A stretch of DNA of 58,290 nucleotides, taken from the NCBI GenBank assembly GCA_910585015.1, contig CAJUCT010000029.1:1-58290 (forward strand). The letters are read 5' to 3'. Numbering within the stretch: position 1 is the first letter of the stretch; each line of letters opens with the position of its first letter. The DNA is from an uncultured Acetatifactor sp. (lineage in GTDB: Bacteria > Bacillota > Clostridia > Lachnospirales > Lachnospiraceae). A program made the translations under genes and the position numbers. Positions 1 through 8,075 of this stretch are shown here, in pieces. Under the pieces are notes generated by a model. The model ran no database searches. It saw nothing but the letters and a program-made list of their open reading frames with translations, and was not told the DNA's origin.

Positions 1-51
1 ACTAAGCTGGTATCGCTTTATCCGAAGTTCGGTACGGTAGATGGAAATTAA
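1..51 (+). other. 3' end of an open frame cut by the window edge
   Basis: Frame 1 is open from the first base to a TAA at 49-51 and would encode a tail ending YPKFGTVDGN. It lies just upstream of a PqqD-like gene and a radical-SAM remnant, the place where a modified-peptide precursor often sits, so it could be the end of a precursor peptide. Sixteen codons cannot prove coding; chance is equally possible. Bases 52-192 hold no gene I can support. Confidence 0.2.
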
Positions 52-192
52 TTTCGCTAAATATAATTAGGTCACTACACTAGTATTGGAATTTCTTTTC
101 AGCAAATGGGTGAGGCGGGTGTGTTCCTACTTTCAGGGGAAACCTATCACACGATTATTAATAAACAAAATTACGGTAAGAGGGGTGTGGGT

Positions 193-461
193 ATGGTAAC
201 AGAAAAAGTGGATTTTAAACCAATTAGAGTATCGGAGGCGTGGAAGAAAAGAGATAGGTATGTTTTTTTAATAGTTACAGAGGAGTGATTTTGAATCAGA
301 AGCAGTCCCAGATATGGGAATTATTGGATGGAAATCACACCGTTGGGGACATTTGTCAGATTTTGGATAGTTTTGATGCAGAAGAGATAGACCGGTTTAT
401 TTCCAAGTGTGTGGAGATTGGATTTGTCGAATATTTAAAGGAAGAGGAGTGGGATATTTGA
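193..461 (+). pseudogene. PqqD-like peptide-binding protein, frameshifted
   Basis: ATG 193 follows an AGAGGGG ribosome-binding site. The first frame reads MVTEKVDFKPIRVSEAWKK, then ends at TGA 286. From 264 another frame carries the classic second half of a PqqD domain, with ILNQKQSQIWELLDGNHTV and a helical C-terminus ending at TGA 459-461. The two halves join into one 89-residue PqqD-length protein if one T is added to the T7 run at 263-269, or if the ribosome or polymerase slips there. PqqD-type proteins hold the leader of a precursor peptide for a radical-SAM enzyme, and a radical-SAM remnant follows with an ATGA overlap. Either a decayed gene or one rescued by slippage. Confidence 0.55.
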
Positions 462-725
462 TGGAACAGAAGAAGGTAGAAGAGTGTTTGGAAAAAAGAG
501 TTGTCATAACAACACTGGGAAATGTTAGTTACGCAGGCACTTTGACGGATTTCTATTGATTCGGCAGATGAAGAAATCAATTGTAAAACCAGAGGAACAG
601 ATAGTGTGCAGAAAATCAGAGTTCTGAGCCAGAGACTGGCACAAAGAGGATATAAAAAGTTCTATTTTGCATGCGTTCCCTACACATCCGGCATGGGAGA
701 ACTGGCCAAAGGTAATTGCAAATAG
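461..725 (+). pseudogene. Radical-SAM maturase remnant
   Basis: ATG 461 overlaps the stop of the PqqD-like gene and opens a 32-codon frame (MEQKKVEECLEKRVVITT...). From 546 another frame reads RISIDSADEEINCKTRGTD, which resembles the mid-barrel strand and helix of radical-SAM enzymes (SIDS...RG...S), and runs to TAG 723. The CxxxCxxC cluster segment and the whole C-terminal half are missing, so about 100 or more codons have been lost inside and more at the end. The neighbouring PqqD-like gene and ABC exporter support a former peptide-modification operon. No function is expected now. Confidence 0.5.
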
Positions 726-739
726 AGAGGATGAATAGA

Positions 740-1654
740 ATGATTGAGTTGGTGCAGCTTACAAAACGATATGACAAAAATGAAAAATTGGCATTGGACC
801 ATATTGATTATTTTACGAATCAGACATGTCCGCTGGGAATTGTAGGCAGTAATGGTGCAGGAAAATCTACAATGTTTATGCTCGCCAATGGACTGGCAAG
901 GCCGACAAGCGGGAGTGTACGACTGCTTGGAAAAGACCTAGCAGAGAATAAGTCAATTATAAAAAGAACAGGCCTTTTTACGGATCGGCTGATGCTGTAC
1001 CCTATATTAACCGTTAAGGAAACTATATGCTATTTTATGGGAATCTATGGGATTTCAAAGAAGGAATATGAGAACAGAATCAAAATGTTTTATATTGACG
1101 AATTCGAGAATAGTAAAATTGACAGCTTGTCTACAGGAATGTTGAAAAGAGTTATGCTGCTGATCAGTATGCTACATATGCCAGATATTCTTTTTTTGGA
1201 TGAACCCTTTTCAGGTTTGGATATGGACGCAAAAAATGAATTGAGCGAGGCAATCCAATATTTATATAGAGAGAAGAATATTAAGATAGTGATTTCCTCC
1301 CATGACCTTTTTGAAACACAGGATCTGATTGAGGATGTTATGATTTTAGAAGCTGGAAGAATTATTGAAGCGGGAAAATATGATGATCTGATCAGGAAAT
1401 ATTCGAAAGTTAAAAAACTAAGAGTGGTCTGCGAAGATGATGCTGTCATTTTAGGATCTTATAGTAAATTAGTCCGGAAAAGAGAAGCCGGTCAGATGGA
1501 ACTTTGCATGGGAATAGAAGAGCTTTATTCTTTTTTAGAAGGTGTGGACAGAAGGAAGGTCATCAATATTATTAACAATGATATGTCTTTGGGAGATATC
1601 TATGAGGAGGCGAGAAAGCATGCAAATATTAGCAATGGTGAAAAAGGAGATTAA
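740..1654 (+). CDS. ABC transporter ATP-binding protein
   Basis: A 304-residue ABC ATPase. It has a Walker A motif (GSNGAGKST), an ABC signature close to LSTGMLKRVML, a Walker B (ILFLDEPFSGLD) and an H-loop (SSHD), then an extra C-terminal domain of about 90 residues. I place the start at ATG 740 because GAGAGG at 725-730 is about 9 bases upstream; ATG 731 is in frame but abuts the SD. The end overlaps the permease gene by 35 bases, so the two are translationally coupled and form one exporter. Downstream of PqqD and radical-SAM remnants it probably exported a modified peptide or gave self-immunity (inference). The gene looks intact although its neighbours are broken. Confidence 0.85.
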   Translation: MIELVQLTKRYDKNEKLALDHIDYFTNQTCPLGIVGSNGAGKSTMFMLANGLARPTSGSVRLLGKDLAENKSIIKRTGLFTDRLMLYPILTVKETICYFMGIYGISKKEYENRIKMFYIDEFENSKIDSLSTGMLKRVMLLISMLHMPDILFLDEPFSGLDMDAKNELSEAIQYLYREKNIKIVISSHDLFETQDLIEDVMILEAGRIIEAGKYDDLIRKYSKVKKLRVVCEDDAVILGSYSKLVRKREAGQMELCMGIEELYSFLEGVDRRKVINIINNDMSLGDIYEEARKHANISNGEKGD

Positions 1655-2696
1655 AGTGCTGTTTCGCAATCGTCTGCTTATTTTCTCCAATATTTTTTTA
1701 CCAATCTTAGTGATTGCGGTAAATCTTCTTTATGCAAGCACAGCGACTGTAAAAATCACAATTGGTATCTGGGGAGACGGTAACACGGAAAAAGAAGTAG
1801 AGGCTCTGATGAATTCCTACAATGAAGTGGTTGAGGTGTCATTTATCAGATATGACAACAACGAGGAAGCACTGGAGGAATACCATAAAAAAAGTACCGA
1901 TTGTGTGATTCAAGAGAATGGTGATGGAAGCTTTGATGTTTATTATAACAGTGAGATGCAGAAATCAGAGGTCGCATATCAGTATTTTGTAACGGCACTA
2001 AAAGATATCAATTCTCAAAATTATTCTGCAGAAACCCGTGATGCCATTCTTGCGGCGCAAAAATATACAATTCATGAGGTGGTTTCGCTGAGTGAGGAGA
2101 AGACAGAGGAGTTTAGCGGCTATATCTGGACCGGATTTATTTGGATTTTTATATATAGTAATCTGAGTCTTGCTATTACACAGATGCAGCAGGAACGAGC
2201 AACAAAAACATTGTTATATATTTGTAAGGTTAGAGCTAGATGGGAACAGTTATTTATTTCCAAAATGGTCGCCGGGTTGTTGCAGTTTGTTCTGATTTTG
2301 ACAGCATTTATTGTTGCGGTATCCCGTTTGAATCTAGTGGATTATCACTTTTACTGGCAGCAGATTCCGTACTGGTTCATGGTATTTGTCAGTATTTTTT
2401 CCATTGGACACTTCTTGGGAACTGTAATCAAAAATTCTGCCCTGCTGGTAATGATTCAGATGTTGATGGTATTTCCACTGATGTTGACCAATGCAATTCA
2501 GACTTCGCAGTTGGACGGTTATATGAAAAACACTCCTGTTTATTGTGCCATGGAAGTCGCAAAAAGCGCAATGCTGGGACAAAGCCCTGCCATGAGTAAT
2601 GTATGGATTTGTATTGGTACCATTGTTATTTGTTATTTCATTACAGGACTCTACCTATCAAAAAGGGAGCCTATTAAAATATGCAAAATACAGTAG
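1620..2696 (+). CDS. ABC-2 type transporter permease
   Basis: A 358-residue membrane protein with one N-terminal transmembrane helix (residues about 20-42), a large extracytoplasmic region of roughly 150 residues, and five or so C-terminal helices, the usual ABC-2 layout. The start is ATG 1620 (MQILAMVKKEIKVLFRNR), preceded by GAGGAGG at about 1604-1610; it overlaps the ATPase gene. The motif of charged residues before the first helix is typical of ABC-2 exporters. Together with the upstream ATPase it should form a complete transporter. The substrate is not evident; a peptide is the likely guess from context. Confidence 0.8.
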   Translation: MQILAMVKKEIKVLFRNRLLIFSNIFLPILVIAVNLLYASTATVKITIGIWGDGNTEKEVEALMNSYNEVVEVSFIRYDNNEEALEEYHKKSTDCVIQENGDGSFDVYYNSEMQKSEVAYQYFVTALKDINSQNYSAETRDAILAAQKYTIHEVVSLSEEKTEEFSGYIWTGFIWIFIYSNLSLAITQMQQERATKTLLYICKVRARWEQLFISKMVAGLLQFVLILTAFIVAVSRLNLVDYHFYWQQIPYWFMVFVSIFSIGHFLGTVIKNSALLVMIQMLMVFPLMLTNAIQTSQLDGYMKNTPVYCAMEVAKSAMLGQSPAMSNVWICIGTIVICYFITGLYLSKREPIKICKIQ

Positions 2697-3001
2697 GAGC
2701 GAGAATAGGAAAAAATATCATATATTGGCTAAGGCATGCCGTAATTAGGGTAGAATTTTTACTTTTTTATTTGATTTCATTATTGTTTTTCCTGAAAAAC
2801 GGAATACATACCTATCATGTGGCGTGGACTTTACCTATTGCAGTGCTGTGCGATATATTGAGTCTTTTTGTACATGAAATGGGACATCTTCTCTTGGGAA
2901 GCATGGTAGGCTTTCGCCTGCTTGATTTAGACCAATCTCACAGGAAACAGCAGGATCTGATGTCTGGATTTTGGGATTGCCCTGCGGTTCTTTTCATCTG
3001 A
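2681..3001 (+). pseudogene. Truncated M50-like membrane metalloprotease
   Basis: The first 83 residues or so look like the N-terminus of a membrane-embedded zinc protease: two hydrophobic helices, then SLFVHEMGHLLLG with the HExxH zinc motif inside a hydrophobic stretch. Family resemblance breaks after GFRLLDL near 2930, where a transposase-like fragment begins on the other strand; the remaining 23 codons are read out of that fragment. The start overlaps the permease by 16 bases. M50-type proteases occur in some peptide-export operons, where they can cut leader peptides. The distal zinc ligand and the later helices are gone, so it is probably non-functional. Confidence 0.55.
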
Positions 3002-3058
3002 TTTGCGGTGCCTAGCATGAAGTCCGTAATAACGAGTCATCTTGAAGTGCTTTTCAGG
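2930..3058 (-). mobile_element. IS91/Y2-type transposase fragment
   Basis: Read on the minus strand, this stretch gives IPEKHFKMTRYYGLHARHRK, followed by a basic segment ending AIPKSRHQILL. The FKM-RYYG-ARHR pattern is what I associate with the later part of IS91-family (Y2) transposases of Clostridia. The frame loses resemblance at both ends, so only about 43 codons survive. It cuts off the protease gene to its left and abuts the CRISPR-like repeat to its right. Confidence 0.5.
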
Positions 3059-3087
3059 TATGTGTTGGATATTTGTCTGCTTTTGCC

Positions 3088-3119
3088 GATGCCCCCTGTG
3101 CGGGGGCGTGAATTGAAAC
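3088..3119 (+). CRISPR. Solitary type I-C-like CRISPR repeat
   Basis: The 32-base sequence has a GCCCCC/GGGGGC stem with a 5-base loop and ends in GTGAATTGAAAC, the characteristic 3' handle of type I-C repeats. No second copy lies within a spacer length on either side and no cas gene is present. It could be the remains of an array or an isolated repeat carried by a mobile element. A terminator is less likely because no T run follows. Confidence 0.5.
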
Positions 3120-3177
3120 ATGAAATTACTTCCTGAGGCGGCAGAGAAGCAGGATGCAATTCTTGCTATAAGTCTCA

Positions 3178-3708
3178 CTACATCCCCAGCGTAATCAATA
3201 TCCCGTCCGCAATGGCCTGGGCAATATCATCGAACCGCTGGTCAAACAGCTGGTTATCCACATCCGTGTTGATGAAGCCCACCTCCACCAGTACGGCAGG
3301 CATCTGTGTGCGGTTTAAAACTACCAGATCCTGGCGCTGGTTGACGCCCTGATTGAGAAAGCCCACCGCTTCCAGCTGTTGGTTGATATTGTCGGCCATA
3401 CGTGCCGCCGCCCCGTAGCGGTTATAGACCAGAGACTCGATTCCGCTGTACTGGTTGGGGTAGGGACTGGAATTGCGATGGATGGAGACAAAGTAGTCGG
3501 CTCCTGTCTGATTGCCCTCCAGGGCTTTCTGCGTGGGAGATTCATAGACATCCGTGGTACGAGTATAATATACATCTACGCCCCGGTTTTCCAGAATCCG
3601 GCCAACCGCCAGAGTCAGAGCCAGCACATCATCTTTTTCTTGCCTGCCCTGGTATACTGCGCCGGGGTTAGCGCCGCCGTGGCCTGCGTCTAATACGATA
3701 AGTGGCAT
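3178..3708 (-). CDS. N-acetylmuramoyl-L-alanine amidase (Amidase_3)
   Basis: A 176-residue protein that is almost exactly one Amidase_3 domain, the zinc amidase that cuts between MurNAc and the stem peptide. The zinc ligands H10 (DAGHGG), E24 and H77 (SIHRN) and the catalytic glutamate E142 (VEVGFI) are all visible. The start ATG at 3706-3708 has a good SD (TGAGGA). It has no signal peptide or cell-wall-binding domain, odd for an enzyme that acts outside the membrane; it may be released by lysis, exported another way, or act on a soluble muropeptide. CwlD of spores is a longer relative with a signal sequence. It is transcribed away from the phosphate transporter. Confidence 0.85.
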   Translation of the reverse strand: MPLIVLDAGHGGANPGAVYQGRQEKDDVLALTLAVGRILENRGVDVYYTRTTDVYESPTQKALEGNQTGADYFVSIHRNSSPYPNQYSGIESLVYNRYGAAARMADNINQQLEAVGFLNQGVNQRQDLVVLNRTQMPAVLVEVGFINTDVDNQLFDQRFDDIAQAIADGILITLGM

Positions 3709-3924
3709 GCTTTTTCCTCATTTCTAAATAAAAACGCTTATTATGTTATATGCAGAACCAGGGCTCCGGTTGCCTGTGAAGCCTTGATTTTTGGCTGCAT
3801 AAGCTTAAATGGTATCTTCAGTCATTTTACATATATTTTACCCAGACCCGATATTGCATTTTACCTGTCCCTGCTATGATAAAAGAGCATACTTTGTGGA
3901 AACATATGGGAGAGGTGAGAATGT

Positions 3925-5694
3925 ATGGACTTTTTTGACGTGTTATCAATGATTGGCGGACTGGCGTTGTTTTTGTATGGCATGAACCTGTTGGGAGAGG
4001 GCCTGGCCAAGGCATCCGGGGGCAGAATGGAGAGTGTTCTGGAGAAACTGACCGGCAATCCGGTCATGGCTGTGCTGCTGGGGGCCGGAGTGACGGCGGT
4101 GATCCAGTCCTCGTCGGCTACCACGGTGATGGTGGTGGGATTTGTCAATTCCGGTATCATGAAGCTGGAGCAGGCCGTGGGAGTTATCATGGGGGCCAAT
4201 GTGGGAACCACTGTTACCTCCTGGATTCTGAGTCTGACGGGAATTGACAGTTCCTCTTTTCTGGTGCAGATGTTAAAGCCCACATCCTTTTCTCCTATTC
4301 TGGCCATCATAGGCGTGGCTATGCTTTTGTTTTCCAAGAAAGAAAAACACAGGTATGCGGCTTACATTCTGGTTGGCTTTGCGGTGCTGATGTTCGGCAT
4401 GGACACCATGAGCGCCGCCGTGAAACCCCTGGCCCAGGTGCCGGAGTTTACCGGAATATTGACGGCTTTCTCCAACCCGCTGCTGGGCATGCTGGCGGGA
4501 GTGGTGCTGACGGCGGTGATTCAGTCTTCTTCGGCCTCCGTGGGCATTTTGCAGGCCCTGTGTCTCAGTGGGGCTGTGGGCTATAACACGGCCATTCCCA
4601 TTATCCTGGGGCAGAATATCGGCACCTGTGTGACCGCCATGCTCTCCGGTGTGGGGGCCAGCAGGAATGCCAGGAGAGCGGCCCTGGTGCACCTGTATTT
4701 CAATATTATCGGCACGGCAGTATTTATGAGTGTATTCTATGTGCTGGAAGCCATATTTCATTTTCCGTTTATGGAAAAGCCTGCGGACGCGCTGGGCATT
4801 GCGGTGGTCCACAGCTGCTTTAACGTGTCGGCGACTTTGCTGCTGCTGCCTTTTTCCAAGGGGCTGGTGAAGCTGGCAAGTCTGACCGTCGGCAGCGATC
4901 CGGAGCAATTGCCGGAAAAGGCACAGGATGAGGTGCTGCAGCATCTGGATCCCCGCTTTCTGAATACACCTTCCTACGCCATTGAACAGAGCCGCAATGT
5001 GGCGGTAAACATGGCGGGACTGGCACAGCAGGCCATCAACCTCTCCATGGGGCTGATTGCGGAATATGACGAGGATCAGGCCCAACAGGTGATGGAACTG
5101 GAAACCAGGGTTGACCAATATGAGGATCAACTGGGCAGCTATCTGGTCAAGATCGGCTCACGGGATCTGTCCGGCAGGGATAACCACAATCTGTCCGTGA
5201 TGCTGCACTGTATCGGCGATTTTGAGCGGATTTCCGATCACGCGCTGAACATCCAGGAGGCGGCCAGGGAGATGCGGGACAAAAAAGTGTGTTTTTCCAG
5301 CAAGGCGCTGCAGGAACTGGAGGTGCTGCGCAGGGCTGTCAGGGATATTCTGCGGATCACTATGGACAGCTTCGGGGAAGAGGATCTGGAACTGGCCCGT
5401 CAGGTGGAGCCGCTGGAGGAAGTCATTGACGCCCTGAACCTGGAGATCCGGCAGCGTCATATCAAACGGCTGCGCAAAGGGAAATGTACCATAGAACTGG
5501 GCTTCATTCTGTCGGACATCATCACCGATCTGGAGCGGGTGTCCGATCACTGCTCCAATATTGCCGTCTGCCTGCTGGAGATCAACGAGGATGAATTTGA
5601 CACCCACGCATATCTGGAGAACATGAAGCGGGAGGACAATATGGACTTCCGGGGAAAAGTGATGGCCTATGGCCAGCGCTATCTGCTGCCTTAA
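3925..5694 (+). CDS. Na+/phosphate cotransporter with PhoU domain
   Basis: A 589-residue NptA/YjbB-like protein. The membrane half (residues about 1-310) holds the two inverted family repeats, each with a QSSSA motif (VIQSSSATTVMVVG and VIQSSSASVGIL). The C-terminal half is a PhoU-like helical domain (about 350-560) with the paired E...R-SDH/N signatures (FERISDHALNI and LERVSDHCSNI). It should move phosphate with sodium, the PhoU part probably sensing or gating. A response regulator and sensor kinase of the PhoB/PhoR type follow about 210 bases downstream, which suggests phosphate control. The start is ATG 3925, behind GGGAGAGG. Confidence 0.88.
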   Translation: MDFFDVLSMIGGLALFLYGMNLLGEGLAKASGGRMESVLEKLTGNPVMAVLLGAGVTAVIQSSSATTVMVVGFVNSGIMKLEQAVGVIMGANVGTTVTSWILSLTGIDSSSFLVQMLKPTSFSPILAIIGVAMLLFSKKEKHRYAAYILVGFAVLMFGMDTMSAAVKPLAQVPEFTGILTAFSNPLLGMLAGVVLTAVIQSSSASVGILQALCLSGAVGYNTAIPIILGQNIGTCVTAMLSGVGASRNARRAALVHLYFNIIGTAVFMSVFYVLEAIFHFPFMEKPADALGIAVVHSCFNVSATLLLLPFSKGLVKLASLTVGSDPEQLPEKAQDEVLQHLDPRFLNTPSYAIEQSRNVAVNMAGLAQQAINLSMGLIAEYDEDQAQQVMELETRVDQYEDQLGSYLVKIGSRDLSGRDNHNLSVMLHCIGDFERISDHALNIQEAAREMRDKKVCFSSKALQELEVLRRAVRDILRITMDSFGEEDLELARQVEPLEEVIDALNLEIRQRHIKRLRKGKCTIELGFILSDIITDLERVSDHCSNIAVCLLEINEDEFDTHAYLENMKREDNMDFRGKVMAYGQRYLLP

Positions 5695-5775
5695 AAACAG
5701 GGTACCGGCCAGCCGGATTCCGGACAGAGAGTGGAAAGGAAATGCCAAATTCAACGGGGCAGTCAATAATCGGGA

Positions 5776-5804
5776 TTGCAACTTGGCCGATTATGCATTA
5801 TGCT
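5776..5804 (+). promoter_or_regulatory. Possible sigma-A promoter of the two-component operon
   Basis: TTGCAA at 5776-5781 and TATGCT at 5799-5804 are 17 bases apart, about 100 bases upstream of the response regulator. The -10 is not ideal, so this is tentative. Confidence 0.35.
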
Positions 5805-5905
5805 GTAGAAAAGCATGCTTAAAAAGACATGACATATGAAAAGCTGTGATAAAAGCAGCAGTGGGAAAGCTGTGACAGCAGGCTGCGGCGGAAGGGGAGA
5901 AACAG

Positions 5906-6583
5906 ATGGCGTTGATCTATGTGGTGGAGGACGACAAGAGCATACAGGAGATAGAGACTTTTGCGCTGTCCGGGGCGGGATTTCAGATAAAGGGGTATGA
6001 CTGCGCCGCGGATTTTTACCGGGCCCTGGAGGAGGAAAAACCGGATCTTGTGCTGCTGGATGTCATGCTGCCGGACGAGGATGGGCTGGCCATCGTGCAA
6101 AAACTCAGAAGCCGCAGGGAACTGGCGCTGCTGCCCATCATTTTGGTGACGGCCAGGACTGCGGAGATTGACAAGGTCAAGGGACTGGATATAGGGGCGG
6201 ACGATTACCTCACCAAGCCTTTCGGGGTCATGGAACTGATATCCCGGGTAAAGGCCATGCTGCGGCGAAGTCAGGCAGGACAGGGGGAGAGATGTCTGAA
6301 GGTGGGAGATATTGTGATGGATCAGGGAAAACATGCGGTGACAGTTCACGGTATAGCCTGCGAGTTGACCTACAAGGAATATGAACTGCTGAAGCTTCTG
6401 CTGATCAACGCCGGAATGGTCATGACCCGTGACGTGATTCTGGACCGGGTGTGGGGGAGCAGTTTTGAGGGAGAATCCCGGACCCTGGACATGCATATCA
6501 AGACTCTGCGGCGGAAACTTGGGAACCAGGGCTGCCTGATCCGCACTGTGCGGAATGTAGGCTATATAATGGGCGGAGAATAG
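5906..6583 (+). CDS. OmpR/PhoB-family response regulator
   Basis: A 225-residue regulator. The receiver domain occupies about residues 1-120, with acidic residues ED at 8-10, the phospho-acceptor D52 in LLDVMLPDEDG, and the conserved lysine in YLTKPFG. The C-terminal winged helix (about 130-223) ends with the usual RTVRNVGYIM signature. The sensor kinase follows about 100 bases downstream. The kinase and the upstream Na/phosphate carrier make PhoB/PhoP-like control of phosphate uptake likely, but the ligand is an inference. The start has a strong AGGGGAGAAA site. Confidence 0.88.
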   Translation: MALIYVVEDDKSIQEIETFALSGAGFQIKGYDCAADFYRALEEEKPDLVLLDVMLPDEDGLAIVQKLRSRRELALLPIILVTARTAEIDKVKGLDIGADDYLTKPFGVMELISRVKAMLRRSQAGQGERCLKVGDIVMDQGKHAVTVHGIACELTYKEYELLKLLLINAGMVMTRDVILDRVWGSSFEGESRTLDMHIKTLRRKLGNQGCLIRTVRNVGYIMGGE

Positions 6584-6683
6584 AGTGGAAAGGGCGGCAC
6601 TTCGAAGCAGGGAAATTGGAACCGACGGGCAGCCTTTGCGGATAATCGGTGCTTGATTCCAGAAAAGACGGATGAGGTGAGGG

Positions 6684-8006
6684 ATGAAAAAGAAGATCAA
6701 TGCCAGGATGGTCCTGGTGGCGGTGCTGGGCATCCTGGCGACTATGGCGCTGCTGACGGCGGTATTTTATGGAGTGTTCCGGCGGCAGACCATGGCGGAT
6801 CTGCGGATCTACGCGCTGCTTTTACAGGAGGAAAGTCAGGAAGAATTGATGCTGACGGGCAGCAATATGCGGGAGGAAAAGGTGCGTATCACGATGTTGG
6901 ACGCCCAGGGCGGGGTGCTGTACGACAATCAGACGGATAGCGCGGATATGGAGAACCACAGCCTGCGCCCGGAGATTCGCTCCGCCATGGAGGACGGCGA
7001 GGGACAGGCCATCCGCAGATCCGCCACATTGGACAAAAGTACTTTTTACTATGCCGTGAGACTCTCTGACGGTCGGCTGCTCCGGGTGGCCACGGAGGCG
7101 GAGAGCATCTACAGCATATTGGGCAGCATTATGCCCAGCTTGGTGTGGATCGGCGCAGTGCTGCTGCTTTTGTCTCTTCTTCTGGCGCACCGTCTCACCG
7201 ACAGCTTGCTTGAGCCTGTGAAAAAGCTGGCGGATCATCTGGACGACGGGGAGGAAATCACTTATTATGAGGAATTGGAGCCCTTTGTCCAGACTATTCG
7301 GAAGCAGCACTGGGACATTGTGGAAAATGCCAGGCTGCGGCAGGAGTTTACGGCCAATGTCACCCATGAGTTGAAGACGCCGTTGACCGCCATATCCGGC
7401 TATGCGGAACTTATTGAGACGGGCATGGCGTCGGGGGAGGACGTGATCCGGTTCGCCGGGGGGATTCATCAGAGCGCCCAGCGTCTGCTGCATCTGATCA
7501 ATGATATCATCCGTCTGTCCGAACTGGATAGTTCCCGGGAAGAGTCCATGACCGAGCGGGTCAATCTGTATGAACTGGCGGCGGTATGTGTGGAGATGCT
7601 GGAGGTCAGCGCCCAAAAACATAAAGTGAGTCTGCGGATGGAGGGCGGCTCCTGCTATGTGCAGGGAAACCGTCTTATGCTGGAGGAACTGCTGTTCAAC
7701 TTGTGCGATAACGCAATCCGTTACAATGTGGAGGGGGGACTGGTACGGGTGGATGTGCACAGGGAACGGGAGCAGGTGATTCTGACGGTGCAAGATACGG
7801 GAATCGGCATTCCCCAGGAGCATCAGGAAAGGATATTTGAGCGCTTCTATCGGGTGGACAAGAGCCGATCCAAATCCACTGGAGGCACAGGGTTGGGATT
7901 GGCCATTGTAAAGCATATCGTAGCCAGGCATCAGGCACAGCTAAAGCTGGAGAGCAGTCCCGGGAAAGGCACCGCCATCCGGGTGGTTTTTATGGCTGCG
8001 ATATAA
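6684..8006 (+). CDS. PhoR-like sensor histidine kinase
   Basis: A 440-residue membrane kinase: TM1 about 9-30, an extracytoplasmic sensor of about 120 residues, TM2 about 150-172, then a HisKA domain with H228 in NVTHELKTPLTAISGYAEL. The ATPase domain follows, with an N-box (ELLFNLCDNAIRYN), G1 (VQDTGIGIP), F-box (FERFYRVD) and G2 (GGTGLGLAIVKHI). All catalytic boxes are intact. It pairs with the response regulator upstream. The domain order matches the PhoR group but no PAS domain is obvious, so the signal is unknown. Confidence 0.87.
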   Translation: MKKKINARMVLVAVLGILATMALLTAVFYGVFRRQTMADLRIYALLLQEESQEELMLTGSNMREEKVRITMLDAQGGVLYDNQTDSADMENHSLRPEIRSAMEDGEGQAIRRSATLDKSTFYYAVRLSDGRLLRVATEAESIYSILGSIMPSLVWIGAVLLLLSLLLAHRLTDSLLEPVKKLADHLDDGEEITYYEELEPFVQTIRKQHWDIVENARLRQEFTANVTHELKTPLTAISGYAELIETGMASGEDVIRFAGGIHQSAQRLLHLINDIIRLSELDSSREESMTERVNLYELAAVCVEMLEVSAQKHKVSLRMEGGSCYVQGNRLMLEELLFNLCDNAIRYNVEGGLVRVDVHREREQVILTVQDTGIGIPQEHQERIFERFYRVDKSRSKSTGGTGLGLAIVKHIVARHQAQLKLESSPGKGTAIRVVFMAAI

Positions 8007-8028
8007 GTCTGGAACCCAGAATAAACTG

Positions 8029-8062
8029 ACAGGGACAATCCCGGCAACGAGACTGTCCCTGT
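8029..8062. terminator. Bidirectional hairpin between convergent genes
   Basis: ACAGGGACAATC and GACTGTCCCTGT form a 12-base stem with one mismatch, placed between the kinase and the oppositely oriented CorC-type gene. The T runs are weak on both sides (TTATATATA). Confidence 0.5.
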
Positions 8063-8075
8063 TATATATACCAAT

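Noticed and set aside
106..192. A longer N-terminus for the PqqD-like gene from an upstream ATG at 106
   Set aside because: No family resemblance and no SD; the ATG at 193 has both.
3056..3155. A CRISPR array
   Set aside because: Only one repeat is seen; the expected next repeat at 60-70 bases on either side is absent.
5695..5905. Riboswitch between the phosphate carrier and the regulator
   Set aside because: No known aptamer motif and no strong terminator or anti-terminator pair was seen; only a tentative promoter.
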